Source: Castor canadensis
Taxonomy: Eukaryota; Chordata; Mammalia; Rodentia; Castoridae
Assembly: GCF_047511655.1 (NCBI RefSeq)
Contig: NC_133399.1
Span: 5,459,333-5,523,332, forward strand
DNA: 64,000 nucleotides
Direction of reading: 5' to 3'
Both the position numbers and the translations under genes were made by a program. This document shows positions 10,461 to 21,825 of this stretch, piece after piece. Every line of letters starts with the position of its first letter. Position 1 is the first letter of the stretch. Below the pieces are notes generated by a model, which saw nothing but the letters and a program-made list of their open reading frames with translations, had not been told where the DNA came from and did no database searches.

Positions 10461-10901
10461 TGTAGTTCCAATTATCCTCCGGACACCTGGGGTGGTCTAA
10501 AAATGTTAAACACAGAATGAGAAAACAGGCACCCAGAACAAAGACAATGACTTGTGGCCACACAGACCTAAACCAAACAGACCAGGGGTCAGCGCGACCT
10601 CTCACCAGAGTCTGGGATTCAGGAATTAATGCTGCGTCCAGACTTCCATTGAATCCCCCTTACCTCCGGAGGTTTTCCTGACCAGATGACTCTTCACTGT
10701 GAGGATTGATGTTTCCTGACTCCACTTGTCACTTGTGAGGATAAGGAGGTATGTCCTTGGGATGAGGAATGTCTGTCAACAATGGCCCCCTTGGGCCTCC
10801 ACCCTCCATGGAGTCCTAAGAGATCAAGACTCTATCAGCATATGAATAAAAGAAATTTTTTTAAAAAGACTTTTATCAGCATTTTGGGGGTTGTTAAAAG
10901 G
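10461..10901 (-). other. ERV-1 5' leader
   Basis: Untranslated leader between primer site and gag start, expected to hold the splice donor and packaging signal. I could not pick either with confidence. A hydrophobic open stretch just upstream of gag (10480-10605) resembles the upstream frames that encode glyco-gag in some gamma retroviruses, but this is weak. Confidence 0.5.
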
Positions 10902-10919
10902 ATCTCGCTGGGGCCTCCA
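10902..10919 (-). promoter_or_regulatory. ERV-1 primer binding site, tRNA-Thr(UGU)
   Basis: The minus strand reads TGGAGGCCCCAGCGAGAT. This is the exact complement of the 18 3'-terminal bases (with CCA) of mammalian tRNA-Thr(UGU), as I recall that tRNA. It lies two bases downstream of the 5' LTR, the normal place for initiating minus-strand synthesis. Confidence 0.85.
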
Positions 10920-10921
10920 AA

Positions 10922-11375
10922 TATTATAAAGTAAAACAAGGCACAACCAACCAAGAAAGACTTTAAGGGAGAGTATTTATTAGCCAGCTGGTGACTGCTC
11001 TGACCAACAGGTTGTCAGGACTCAGAGTAGCCCCTCTCTAACTTTTTGCAGGGTTTACAAAGGCAAAAGCTAAATTCTGTCTGGCAATCTTTGCAAAGCA
11101 AGCTAGATCAGGTACAGAAGTGAGACAATGGCTGTTAGCTAAGGTACAGAAGTAAGATAATGGCTGTTATCTATAAGCATGAGTGAACACAATCCACCCA
11201 ATCATTTGACCATATCCTAGTTTGGTTCCTTCTGTTCTTGTAATTTTATGGGAACCACACACCCTCATGAACCTCCTATAGCTTGAAAGGTAAAATGGCA
11301 CCTGATTTATGGCTTCCCTTTGGCTAAGTGAAAGGCACCTGATTAATGGCTCCCCTCTGTCTAAGTTATTAACTA

Positions 11376-11380
<5 letters not shown>
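10922..11380 (-). repeat. ERV-1 5' LTR (459 bp)
   Basis: Pairs with 1705-2138. The minus strand begins TGAAATAG and ends ATAATA, so the terminal CA has mutated to TA. AATAAA (minus strand, near 10978) and a TATA-like box (near 11055) are kept. A short GGTACAGAAGT-containing unit is duplicated at about 11110-11160, unlike the 3' LTR. Confidence 0.9.

Positions 11381-11410
<30 letters not shown>
11379..11410. repeat. (CA)n microsatellite, tail of the split SINE
   Basis: About 15 CA units directly follow the ERV-1 right LTR. They continue the CA-rich SINE tail interrupted at 1704 and include the right target-site duplication 11381-11384. Confidence 0.9.
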
Positions 11411-11414
<4 letters not shown>

Positions 11415-11690
11415 AAAGAAATCATGAAGATGTATATAAAACAAGTTCAATAAAGCCATCACTGTAGTTGTTCAATTGTGAACTAGTGAAAGAAGATGAA
11501 GAATCAGCATGAAGAGAAAAAGATTAAAATTATACAGCCTGAAGAGAAAGAAAACAGTATAAAATTCACAGAATATGTCACCAGTGTCTGAATTGTGAAA
11601 ATGTTAGCCAGAGTTCTCTAGTCAGGAGAAAAAAGATAGAAGCTTTAGATTTAGAAAAAAGATAGAACTTAGATTACATAAAGAAAACAA
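11411..11690. repeat. Left arm of inverted duplication, segment next to LTR A
   Basis: The reverse complement aligns with 62265-62550, for example the shared blocks GGTGACATATTC and TTTCTTTCTCTTCAGGCT. No gene is seen. Confidence 0.75.
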
Positions 11691-12410
11691 TGTTAGAAAA
11701 TTGGAAAATGGATGTGGTAGACCTGAAAGAATGACATGAAATGGATAGGTGGGGAGTTAGCTCTTATGCAGGCACAAGATTTATTGTGAATAAAAGCCTG
11801 GAGCCTCTGGGAAACAAAGTGAGAAAAGATTTGAAGAAGGCATGGTCCCAATGGGAAATAATAAGGTGGCCCAGCAGAGGGGAGATGCATGGCACCCACT
11901 TAGCCCAGGAAGACCACTATTCTCAGCTGGCTGTGATTTATTGTTGGAGATTGGCAGCATGTTACCAGTCTCTGAGGGGCATCATGAATGATCCTGGATG
12001 ATCCTTGTTTGCTTGACCTAAAGCAGCATTGACATCAAAACAACATACATTGGACAAGGTTTTGAGTGGCAACCTTTGTGAAGGAATGTAGGATTTAGGA
12101 GATAGAGTGAGACATGCAGTTAAATGCACATGGGTCAATTGCCATCAGCATAAGAAGGAAAAATCATGGGATGTTGGACAGACACTTACTATAGGTTTAA
12201 GTAAACAACCGAACTGTGAGCAGGGGACAAAGGCATGCATATCAAGGTTGGCCTGGTTGGTCACTATCTCAGCCCTTGTTCTGGGAGAGTTTCCAGAGTT
12301 GTTATCTGGAGAGTGTTCCACTTAAGAAGTTAAGTCTAAGTCATAGTATTTGTTATTTAAGTCTAAAACTAGAAACACCTTTATCAAGTAAAATTCAGAA
12401 TAAAAAAATG
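11691..12410 (-). repeat. LTR 'A' (left copy)
   Basis: The reverse complement aligns with 61500-62260. It ends in a TCTACCACA-type terminus near 11720 and has AATAAA-like signals near 11790. It follows gag-like sequence on the same strand, so it is probably a 3' LTR of an old provirus. The start is not defined. Confidence 0.6.
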
Positions 12411-13904
12411 TGAGAATACTTCCAGTTCAATAAGACTGTGTAAGGGAAAATAACTATATGACCATGGACCACTAAAAAGGTAAGTTTCACACAAGCAAAA
12501 AATAATTTGTCTTTACTTAAGTAGAAGGCCTTTGCAAAAATATGCATTTGCCTCCTGTCAGAGGGGCCTGTGAGGGCTTGGATAGTAGCCCTGTGTAAGG
12601 CCACTTCTTTAAAACCTCTTGGCTTTAGTAACTTCTGTGAGGCCTGGCACAGGTGACAACTGGATTGTGACAACTTACCCCTCTTGTCTCCAAATGGTCT
12701 GTGAAGAGTGCCCTCTGATGATTTCATCAATTAAACATTTTGGTTAGTGAAAGTCTCTTGTTGAGACGCCCAAATGAAGGGGCAAACTCACTGAAATTGG
12801 AAGGTTGGTGTTTGGTGGAGGCCCAGTGATTGGGTAAAAAGGATTACATCTCCAATGAAACTGTTTTGAGAAAGCATGGAAAAAATAAATAGAATGAATT
12901 AACTCCTGAAGAGTTAATTTTGGGTAAGAGGTCTGGTGAAAAATATCCAAATACCTTATTAAATCCATAGAACTCAGGAAGCCTGTCCTTTTGCCTTTTA
13001 GCTAATGCCATAACCTAGAAAACTGTGATTTTAATTTACATACATGGGACATTTTTAGGCATAGAATTGAAATTCTGTCTTTGGTCCCTCTAGCCTGTGT
13101 GCACATGAGGCTGAGGGTGTGGGTTCATAATCCTGACCAGAGAGTGCCATAGCCAAGAGAGTGAATGGGCCATCCCAGTGTGACCACCTGCAGCAATCTG
13201 GATGTGACCTGTCCCCTCTCCTGGGCTTGATATATCTGCAATGGGAAAACAGCCCATTTCAAAAGCAAGACTCCAAGGAGAAAAACTGTTAGAGTGTTTA
13301 GGCATATTCACAGGCTTAGTTTTAGGTGGAAGAACAGGAGTTCAGGACAGAAAATTAGCTCCAGTCATCAGCCATCTGTCATTTAGATTTGCATTTTATT
13401 TTATGTTTGCAGTTCTGGAACCATGTTAGTTCCTCAGGAGGCAGAGAAAACTGACAGTGTGATTTGAGCAGGACTTTTCATTCCATTTCTCCTTGTCCAT
13501 TTCTGTCTCTGTTGTCCACACTCAGATGACCAATCTGGAGAGGAGACAGGTGCATGCTATAGAGAAGGAGGGGCAAAAGTAACCTCCATGATGGCTGAGA
13601 AAGATTAGAAGAGAAGAGTTTCAAATTAAACACTTTAAAAATCTTGTGAGATGAAGGAAGATAAAAGGATGACATAGAGATGCACTTAAGTCAGAGGAAC
13701 TGGTTTCTAATGGAACACAGAAATACCTGTGTGTGTGTGTGGGGGGGTTCGTTTAGGAGGAGAAAAAATAGAGGGAGAGACTGGAGTGTAGATCAACAGA
13801 GGCCAGGATATAGGGAAACCTTGGACCATGTACCAGAGCATTGGAAGATTTTGAGATTGTGATGAATTTGGAAAAAGAAAGTGGCGGGTTTGGGGCAAAA
13901 ATGG
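12411..13904 (-). pseudogene. Decayed ERV-4-family interior (left copy)
   Basis: The reverse complement matches 53190-54310 and 61285-61500. The reading is gag-like in the right copy (matrix-type WP.. and FP/PISR motifs near 13800-13890 on the minus strand), but stops fill all frames. Relative to the right copy about 1 kb is missing around 12735, including the site where ERV-3 later inserted in the right arm. Confidence 0.6.
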
Positions 13905-14165
13905 CTGACAGTGCCTTCTCCTTATGTCCCTGATACAGTTCTAACTGCTCCTTACCTGGGATTTGTCCACGTCAAAAGTTCACAATCTCTTTCAGTTGGC
14001 TATTAGACTTGGGTTATGAGTTGGGGTATATGGTTTGGTGGGCAATTTTCACGAGTAATGGAGCTATACAAGAATGTGGAAGAAGACCCAAGAATCCTTT
14101 AAACAATGCATGTCATCTAAGATTGCAAACTGAGGAATTTTAAATAATCTAAGGGGGTGACATAT
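13905..14165 (-). repeat. LTR 'B' fragment (left copy)
   Basis: The reverse complement aligns with 51190-51470, including TGTGAACTTTTGA and CACTGTCAGCCATTTT blocks. The R/U5 end found in the right copy is absent; gag-like sequence follows directly. This marks the inner end of the left duplication arm. Confidence 0.65.
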
Positions 14166-14555
14166 ACTTTGATAGAAACGATCATTTTTCTTACATTATG
14201 AGCAAGTGCACTTTAAATGAAAAGTAGAGCATCAGTATATACAACAATGAAACAGCTAAAGAAAGACAATAGGCAGGGCAGGAGAGGTGAGCTGAGGTGT
14301 GAGAGAAAGAGGGAGGTCCAATTTTAAATAACATGAAGAAATAAGTAGGAAAAAACCTCAACGAGTCATCAGTACCATGCAAGTGACAGCATACAAACAA
14401 GCTGATTAGTACTAAAAGGTCAACTTCAACAAATTAGAAAATTTCAAGTACTAGCAAACACAATAAGCAAACATCAATAAAACTTCTGATGACAAATCCA
14501 TACACAATCAAAACTTCCTATTAAATTTAATCTATGTATAATTCACAAACCTCTC
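14166..14555. other. Unassigned AT-rich DNA
   Basis: Lies between the inverted-duplication arm and the first copy of the direct duplication. No gene or recognised repeat is seen. Confidence 0.35.
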
Positions 14556-15960
14556 TCCATTTCTTCCTAGCTCATATGGTTGGGAGCAGTGTTCACAAAA
14601 GGCCAATATGTGAGGGATTTTGTTTCGTCCTTGAGATCACTGGAAGGTGTTGGAACATGTAAGAAGCAGGAGTCAGCAGGAGCCTCCAGATCTTTGGAGA
14701 CAGGCTTTCAAGGGAGTTCATTGGATCCTAGGTTTCTCTGCTTCTGCTCTTTTGCTCCCTGCCATGATGTGAAATGTTTTGCTCCATGACATCCTTCCTA
14801 CACTAAGTGCTGTCTGGAGTCAGGCCTAAAAGTAACAGAGCCATTTTATCAGTATGGGATTCTTTAACTGCCTAAAACAACTTTAATCTTGTAGCTTCGT
14901 CACCTCATGAGTTGGTCATAGTGTGGATAGGTGTTAATATATTCCTTCCTCCTCCCCCAGCATCTGGTAACTGATACTCCGAACTTGAGGAGATCAATGC
15001 ACATGTCATTTTCAATACCACTTTTCATTCTGTGGACTTCTTTTCCAGACTTTCAGCCATCACCTTCATTCTTCTCCTGAATCTCAACATTGTCAGCAGT
15101 AGGATCATCTTCTCTCTCAGGCTTTTCAGATTTCTGGTTAAGCAGAGCCCCCAGATACATTGAGTATAGCCACCACTTCTTCCATTTTTGGCTCCTTGTG
15201 TAACCTTCCTATAATTGACTCTGGGAATATTCATCATCTTCCTTTCTACATATCCTTCCTACAACATATCCTATTTTATACACATTTCTCTCATTTCAGA
15301 AACAGGTCTTTTCCTAGAATGTACCATCCTTTAAAGCCACAATTTATGGGTATCAATGTTTTTTTTGGGGGGGGACAAGTATTTTTCTTCATAGTTTCTG
15401 AATGACACTGACATAATACCCTGCTTGTGATGGACCATTTTTTTCTTACTAATATAATAATTTAACTGACTGGGAAAGTTTTAAGGAAACTTTTTTCCTC
15501 ATACTTTTCAAGATCCAGAGCAGAAGAGATGCATCATATGAAGGAATCACCTCAAGTTTCTTCTACGTATGATGGCACATGAATTTCTTTTCCTTGATAT
15601 TCCAAAAGTACATTAATTTGCCTTCTATATTTACATGTATAATCTATGATTATACAAATATTTTTATATTTTTATAAGGTCATAGGTATTACTTTCATCT
15701 TATGTGTTTCTATACTACATATATTTAAATTAGTGTCTTTGAATGTAATATTATCAGAATACTTTTACTTCCTTGTATCTGTATATAGTGTGTACATTAA
15801 TCTACATAGGATGAGTTTCTGTCTCTTCTTTGTTGACTGTATTTTAAAAAGACATGAAAGTGGTATGAACTATTTAGGAAAAGGAAGGGAAGAAGCAGGA
15901 AGAAAGTGTAGCAGCACAGAGCTTGTGATTACATTATATACTTGTGGGTAAATGTTACAC
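14556..15960 (+). repeat. Direct duplication, copy 1
   Basis: Aligns in the same orientation with 21826-23420. Shared landmarks are a GTGAGGGATTT block (14611 and 21877), CCAGATCTTTGGAGACA (14688; 21949 with changes), the ATCATCAGCAGTAG region (15090 and 22340) and an AAAGACATGAAAG block near 15847 and 23320. Divergence is considerable and no open gene is conserved between copies. Confidence 0.7.
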
Positions 15961-16240
15961 CAAAACTAATTAATTTCAACAATTAGTAATTGCTAACCAA
16001 ATCTCACTGGTTTTATTTCCTCTTTAGGTTTGCTTTGTATATCCACATGGTCACTGCCTAACTGCTACCTATGAAGTCTATTTCAAAGTGTACTCTTTCC
16101 TAAGGAACTTTGCTTCACTGTCACTCTACTTTTGTGTCATGCCTGACTTCCTCTCACATAAGACATAAGTACCAAGAACTGATACTCTGGAGTGAGTCTG
16201 GACAAATAGTTCATGACCCTATCTAAAAAACCAAAATGAA
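15961..16240. other. Unassigned single-copy-like DNA
   Basis: No gene, RNA or clear repeat seen. Confidence 0.3.
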
Positions 16241-16345
16241 AACAATATTGGCAGGCTGGCTTAATTGGCAGAGCACCTGCCAAACTAGTGTGAACTCCTG
16301 AGCTCAAACCCCAGTACTGCCAAAAGCAAAGAAACAAACACAAGA
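16241..16345 (+). mobile_element. ID-like SINE half
   Basis: GGCAGGCTGGCTTAATTGGCAGAGCACCTGCC and CTCAAACCCCAGTACTGCC follow the tRNA-like ID pattern, ending in an A/C-rich tail. Confidence 0.7.
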
Positions 16346-16367
16346 ACAACCAAAAAGAGAGCCAATG

Positions 16368-16590
16368 AGCCTAGCTCCAGTGGCTCATGCCTGTAAAACC
16401 AGGTATGTGGTAGATTTAGATCAGCAGGATGGCAATCAGGTCAGTATAGGAAAATAGTTTGTGAGACCACTGTCGCCAGAATTACCAGAAGAAAATGGAG
16501 TGGTTCAAGCTGTTGAGCACATCCTTTGCAAGTGCAAATCTCTGAGTGCAAACACCAGTCTCCAAAACTAAAACAAGAAAAGAAGGAAAC
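16368..16590 (+). mobile_element. Composite Alu-like/ID-like SINE
   Basis: Starts with CCTAGCTCCAGTGGCTCATGCCTGTAA and continues to an ID-like half with GTGGTTCAAGCTGTTGAGCA and an A-rich tail. Confidence 0.75.
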
Positions 16591-17745
16591 AAGCCAGATC
16601 AAGGCTAATTCAGGAGAACAATGATTATACCAAACTCCATTTCTATGCTCTCCTAATTTCTTTCTACTGCTGGCTCCCCCTCTCTTTCTGCTTCAAGCAT
16701 CTGTATAACTTACTTGTGGGGTTCTCCTCCTAATGTAATATTCTTAAAGTCATGGCCTAAGCTAATCAGCATTTCACTCTAAACAACATCTAGAAACAAC
16801 CTGTGGACAATTAGGAAGTAAGTCAGAAGGGCAAAAATTGTCCCCTCCACGCAGAAGCCAACATGTGAATGTGAATCCACACTTCCAATGATCTGAAAAT
16901 GTGCTGGATTTGTGGAAATTCAGGGATTTATAGATAGTGCTGAGAACCATTGCTGGAAGGGACAGGTCAAAGAATTTAACACATGCTTCCCTTAAGCCTC
17001 AAGGATCACAAAGGAAACAATGTCCAAGTAAAGAGAAAGGAGACATGAGGACAGCATGGCAGCACCACAATCCTCTAAAACTGCACAAATACTCAGAAGT
17101 TTCCCATGACCACCTGATAGTCAACTCAGTCTGGGAGACATGGGTTTAGGGAAAGAACCTCCCAGCAAGGACTATAGGGTGGAATGAAATTGCCTCACAA
17201 GTTAGAGGGCCATAATTGTGTTTCTATCTCACAGCCCAGGCCCATCCATCATGTAAGAAGAGGCCAAAGTTACTTTAAGTTTCTACTCAAAAAAGCCAAC
17301 AAAATGCAAAAACACATCTCTATGAGACTACCAAATTGTGGCTATTTCAAGTCTGATCCTTACACATTTTCTTCATGTGTTCACAGAGAAATGTAAATCT
17401 AGAATAAATATGCATTATCAAAGTCAAACACTGAAGAGAAAACAGTCCCATGATAGTCACAGTCATACCTTTAGGAAGGAAAGAACACCCACCAGAATTT
17501 ACCTGTGCTCACCTGATTTCAAGTACTATGCAGCTTCAAACTGGCAACACTCCTTGACAGTGAACACAAGACTATTTTGAGTTCTATGGAGTTCCATAAT
17601 TTAAACTTCTTGTGATATCTTAGAATGTGGTTACTCTTTGGGAAAAATTCATTATGTTCATAAAAAACTTTTTTATTCAGTGTAGACTAATGAATTCTGT
17701 AACAATTGCATCCAGGTGGCTGATGAACATGTTGAGTTATCTGTC
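16591..17745. other. Unassigned DNA
   Basis: About 1.1 kb without a supported gene. The short open stretches overlap in several frames and lack any recognisable motif. I see no repeat family. Confidence 0.3.
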
Positions 17746-17749
17746 ATCA

Positions 17750-17935
17750 TTTTCTCCTTCTTTTTTATTTTTTGGTTGGACAAGGCTTTGAATTCAGGGC
17801 TTCATGTTTGCATAGCAGATTCTCTACCACTAGAGGTACACTTCCAGTCTTTTTGCTCAGGTTATTTTTGGAGATGGAAGCTCATGAAATATTTGCACTT
17901 CACCAAACACAAAGAAATATGAAAATAAGTGAATC
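17750..17935 (-). mobile_element. SINE, ID-like half first on plus strand (minus oriented)
   Basis: A T-rich head followed by GAATTCAGGGCTTCATGTTTGC and TCTACCACTAGAGG is the reverse complement of the ID-like half. A short piece of the Alu-like half follows (GGTTATTTTTGGAGATGG). Confidence 0.7.
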
Positions 17936-18234
17936 CTTGAGAAAAGAAATGAAAGGCTTGGTGGTAGGTCAATTTCTGAGCATGAGCAAGGCCACAGGTT
18001 GCATCCCCTGGAAAAACTAAACTAAACCACATGACACAAACAAAAAAGAAATGAACTAAAGAAGTTCAAGTTTTAATTAACCCTATAAAAAAAGGATTAC
18101 CTGTATTATTTTTACTGGCTTCTTCCTAATGTTATCTTCCTACCTCAAACTAACTAATCAGTAACTTTCCAACAATGGCTATTTAAATTTCCAAGGTAAA
18201 AGATAATTACAATACACAATACAGAAAGAAGAAC

Positions 18235-18345
18235 ATTTTGGACCTTGGTGGCTCACACTTGTCATCCTAACTACTTGGGAAGCTGAAGTCGGGAGGACTA
18301 TGGTTCAAGGTCTTGCTATGGATCTGGGATGGTACCATGTATCAC
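18235..18345 (+). mobile_element. Alu-like SINE half
   Basis: CCTTGGTGGCTCACACTTGTCATCC, CTACTTGGGAAGCTGAAG and GGAGGACTATGGTTCAAGG are the left-half landmarks. The ID-like half is not evident. Confidence 0.7.
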
Positions 18346-19232
18346 CTCACTAACATATATTCAGATACCACTGAAGGGGCAAAAGATAGCAACAAAAGTT
18401 GCTCCTATCGGTCAAGATATTCTAAGAATTTGAGTAATTCTGTGCCAGAACCTGTGATAAGAGCAAACACAGTTTTTAAATATATCACCCAACAAAGTAA
18501 TCTCTTAAGTTAATAAATCCTTTCTTTAGCAGGAAATCCTAAAGGTTTTTGATTTTCCCTTGGTCCATGACAGGCTAACTCATTTGTCACAAATTACATT
18601 GTGTCTAAACAAATTCTATGGATGAAAATGCAAATGACTGAAAACTTACCCAGGTAAAGTAACCTTGTTAGCACTAGTTGTTAAACCACTATGCCACCAT
18701 CCTTCATGTTCCCATTATACTTAGATGCCCAACAAGGGAAGCACACACTTTTGATTCTTCCATGTTTTACCTCAAATTCATCATCTAACTTGATCAGTTG
18801 ACAAAGAACACTAACTATACACATTTTCCTAATGAAATTCTCTCCCTTTTTCAGGCCTGAAACCTCTGGCCCACCCTCAGCCTGAGCCAGTATATCAACC
18901 CCTTCTTTGTTGTCACCTGAAACACAGTCTCAAGGCTAAGGATCTCTGGTCTCAGAGCGAATTTGGGCCCCTCCTTTACCCATAATTTCTCACATTCTTT
19001 TTACTTCTATTTGCTCCTCCATTGAAAGAACAGCCCTTCTTTGCCTTGCCTTGAGACACCTGCACTCTATGTTGTTGGGGTTGTCCTGCCACTGAGACAC
19101 TAAGTTCATGTTTTTCTTTAATCTGCATTAAGTGATGCCTACACAGGCCACAGAGAGCATCAATTGTGTTCATAAACATTTGACAAGTCCCCAAACTCTC
19201 CCCTTCCATTTGAAACCCAAGTGCAGTGGGAC
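18346..19232. other. Unassigned DNA
   Basis: No gene or recognised repeat. Upstream flank of the tRNA-like sequence. Confidence 0.3.
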
Positions 19233-19304
19233 TCCTTGTTAGTATAGTGGTGAGTATCCACGCCTGTCACGCGGGAGACCGGGGTTTGATTCCCCAATGA
19301 GGAG
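19233..19304 (+). tRNA. tRNA-Asp(GTC)-like sequence, probably pseudogene
   Basis: The 72 bases fold as a cytosolic tRNA-Asp with anticodon GTC at 19266-19268. Compared with the mammalian consensus I recall, it keeps a full acceptor stem (two G-U wobbles), D arm and discriminator G. However, it has an A-G mismatch in the anticodon stem, an open pair at the base of the T stem, and T for the conserved C56 in the T loop (also part of the Pol III B box). A run of seven T at 19317-19323 could end transcription. The changes suggest a decaying copy; no CCA is encoded. Confidence 0.75.
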
Positions 19305-20040
19305 GCACACTGGTGCTTTTTTTCTCCTGCTGGCTTCCCGTGTTGACAACCACTTATAAAAAAAAAAAGAAGCTTATTACTGTTCATTGAAGCCGTGCAA
19401 CCTGGGTGTATTTGTCAGTGAAGAGACACAGCGAGCAACTAAAATCACTTGGAAATGTCTGAAGGTATGGAAACTGTAAAAAAAAAAAAAAACCCAGGTG
19501 CAAGTGCACCTCCATTGCAGTGAGTTGTGCAATGTGAGTTCTTTGTAAACTTAGGGATTTACTAGAATCCTAAGTAGCAAATGTTTGAGATCTGGTTGTT
19601 CATTCAAGACCCTGCTTCCACATTTTCACATAATTCAGAACCATCAGTTTTACCCTGAGAAGTTTGGAAGGAGCAGGGACACTAAGGGCCACAATTCTCC
19701 TGTTGGGAACCTACTGTCTCCCGTCATCACCTCACCTGGAGAGAGAACCAAGGGTTCCAGCATGCATCAGGTTACCCAGAGATAGAAAACATAATGACAG
19801 TGTCTGGCTCTTCTTCACAGATCCACACCCTACAGAAAAGATGGGGGACCTTAGGGCACTGCAAGACACTATGGTCCCAGACTTCAGCACTCTTCTGAAG
19901 AGGCCAAGGTCCCTCACCACTACTTCAAGCAGGCCCAACTTCCTCATCCTCCTGAGACTGGGGACACTGATCACAAATATTACCCTTGCCTTCTATGGTG
20001 ACTGGGGTTCTGCCCTTCAACATATATGAGCACACACATA
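19305..20040. other. Unassigned DNA
   Basis: Contains two A-runs (near 19357 and 19477) but no supported gene. The open frame at 19664-20029 lies opposite another open frame and has no recognised motif. Confidence 0.3.
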
Positions 20041-20460
20041 ACAGGGGAGTGGGACTAAATCCCACAGAGTCCATATTAAAAGAAATCTCAGTGATTCAGA
20101 AAATGATGGGAACCAGAAGGTCATTTTACAAGGATTAGATGGTGGTCATTCCTCCCACCAAACTCTGACTGGTCAGTCTATACAATTCTTTCCCTCCAGT
20201 ACTTTTCATTGTCTGTTGGACCTGGGCCCTGTCACCTTAGATCTGTGAGAGAGGAAAAGTGATACCCCACCTGGTAGAGTGCCAGGACCAATAAGTAATT
20301 CCAGGCACAGCCTCCTCCCTGGAACTTATGTTTGCCAGCATGGGCCATGTCACTGTGCATAAAGTACAGGATGCCAGAGTTCACCCATCTAAATAGCCCA
20401 CCACAGGGTGGAGAAGAAAAAGTGCAAAGCTGTACTAATGGAGACTCGGTGCACAAATGG
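20040..20460 (-). repeat. Dispersed repeat 'R', copy 1
   Basis: The reverse complement aligns with the second copy (20620-21080) and with plus-strand copies at 30090-30450 and 49850-50180. Common elements are a GATCTNAG/GTGACAGGG-type block and spaced AT-rich AATGA..AGTACT motifs. The family is not known to me. Confidence 0.5.
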
Positions 20461-20619
20461 CAATGCTGTACAGGCCCAGGTCTGTACCAACATTTTCAAG
20501 TCAATTCTAACCTCATCCTCCTGGAGTCTGGGATGCCCGTTAAAAACAGCTTTTCAGGCTTCTTTGGTGAGTTAACTTCTGCTCACTAGCCTGGCACCAG
20601 GCACAGGTCACAGGAGAGA

Positions 20620-21080
20620 GACTGAATTACATAGAATTGCTCTCAGCAGCACAATGTGATCCAGAAAATGGCAGAGACTGGATGTCATTTCCTGTATTAA
20701 ACAGAGGGTCCTTTTTAGACCAATCTGTGATTCACCAGTTACCAAGTACTTCTCATTGGCTAGTTATCCAGAACCCACCCCTTCAGATCTAAGTAACAGA
20801 AGAAGTGATCCCTACCAGGGAGAATGCAAAACCCAGATCATTGAATCCAGTTACAACCCTCAGCAGTTCAGGCTTTCATCTTGGTGCCTGCCCAGTCCAG
20901 CTTGAGGACTCATTGTAGTTAAGCAGAGCTTTTCAGAATGGATCTTTCTTCTTCAAGTGGGAAATGGAGCCAGGAATATACTGAGAGAATTTCACACTCA
21001 TTTTCCCATGGGGACAGCCAGTGATCTCAGAAAAGTTGTTTCCAGGCCAAGCCAGGTAAGGACTTGCTTGACCAGGAGGA
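20620..21080 (-). repeat. Dispersed repeat 'R', copy 2
   Basis: The reverse complement matches 49850-50180 well over the block around CTTAACTACAATGAGTCC (49: CTTAACAACAATGAATCC; 30: CTTAACAGCAATGGATCC). A CCAATGAGAAGTACT segment (minus strand, near 20750) resembles a CCAAT box. No reading frame is conserved. Confidence 0.6.
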
Positions 21081-21825
21081 AAGGCCTGATGTCGCATTTC
21101 AGAAATTGGAATCACACACTTATCTTCATGGGCAAGTATTTCTTACACATGAAATCTCAACCTAAACTGTATTACCCAAGGCAGGAAGAACATATAAACA
21201 AGAAACCACAGTTAATAAGTAAAAAGAGAAAGTGTAGATTTCTCACCAGAATTGTACAAAGGATGCAAGGCAGAAGATTAAAAAAATACCCACTAAAAAC
21301 AATGAAAACCCTTTGCAATAGTTCAGACAAGGAGAATGTTTGACTCAAATTACAATGAAGACCCACGTTCAGAAAGTATAGCATATTACCAAGCTTGAAT
21401 ACCAGACTGAACACTAAATTGATGCCTCAAAGATCAACATTCGCAGCTGCTGCAGAAACACAACAAAGATTCAAATCTGAGGCCTCAGTATGACTGCTGT
21501 CCCCTCTTCCTCACGTGGTAATAATGCCCCCTCTTCAATGTTGACCTTAAACAGAGGGAAAAATCACTTGGAGATACTTTAATGTTCTGATAAAAAGAAA
21601 TTGACATATTCATAAACTCATTCATGCACCTGGTTCCTTAAGTCTTTCTCTAAGCTTACTTTCACAGACTTTGTGAAATGACACTCTGACCCCACCACTT
21701 CTATGCATGCCTAGATAAAGGTCCAATCTTGGAATGGATAGAACATCAAACACATCTGCATATTCAGAAAGTATGACTTTTTATTGTTGCTGTAACTTAC
21801 TATTTATGGAAAAACCATTCACCAT
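21081..21825. other. Unassigned DNA
   Basis: An A-rich plus-strand stretch at 21160-21350 gives a Lys-rich open frame but no recognised domain. No other feature seen. Confidence 0.3.

Larger units (their letters stand above)
1705..11380 (-). mobile_element. ERV-1: gamma-like provirus, defective
   Basis: A complete provirus frame on the minus strand: 5' LTR at 10922-11380, primer site 10902-10919, gag about 10460-9000, protease about 8960-8575, RT about 8477-8048, RNase H about 7270-6836, integrase about 6800-5640, env about 5205-2340 and 3' LTR 1705-2138. All genes have frameshifts or stops. Two later events disrupt it: an L1 insertion (about 2533-3942) in the env TM region, and an inverted copy (7275-8047) of the env/L1 segment 2356-3133 lying inside pol. 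Its gag MGQ start, single zinc knuckle and env layout point to a gamma-like (class I) element. Confidence 0.9.

Noticed and set aside
19664-20029. 121-codon open frame as a gene
   Set aside because: Overlaps an open frame on the other strand, has no domain and no conserved start context.
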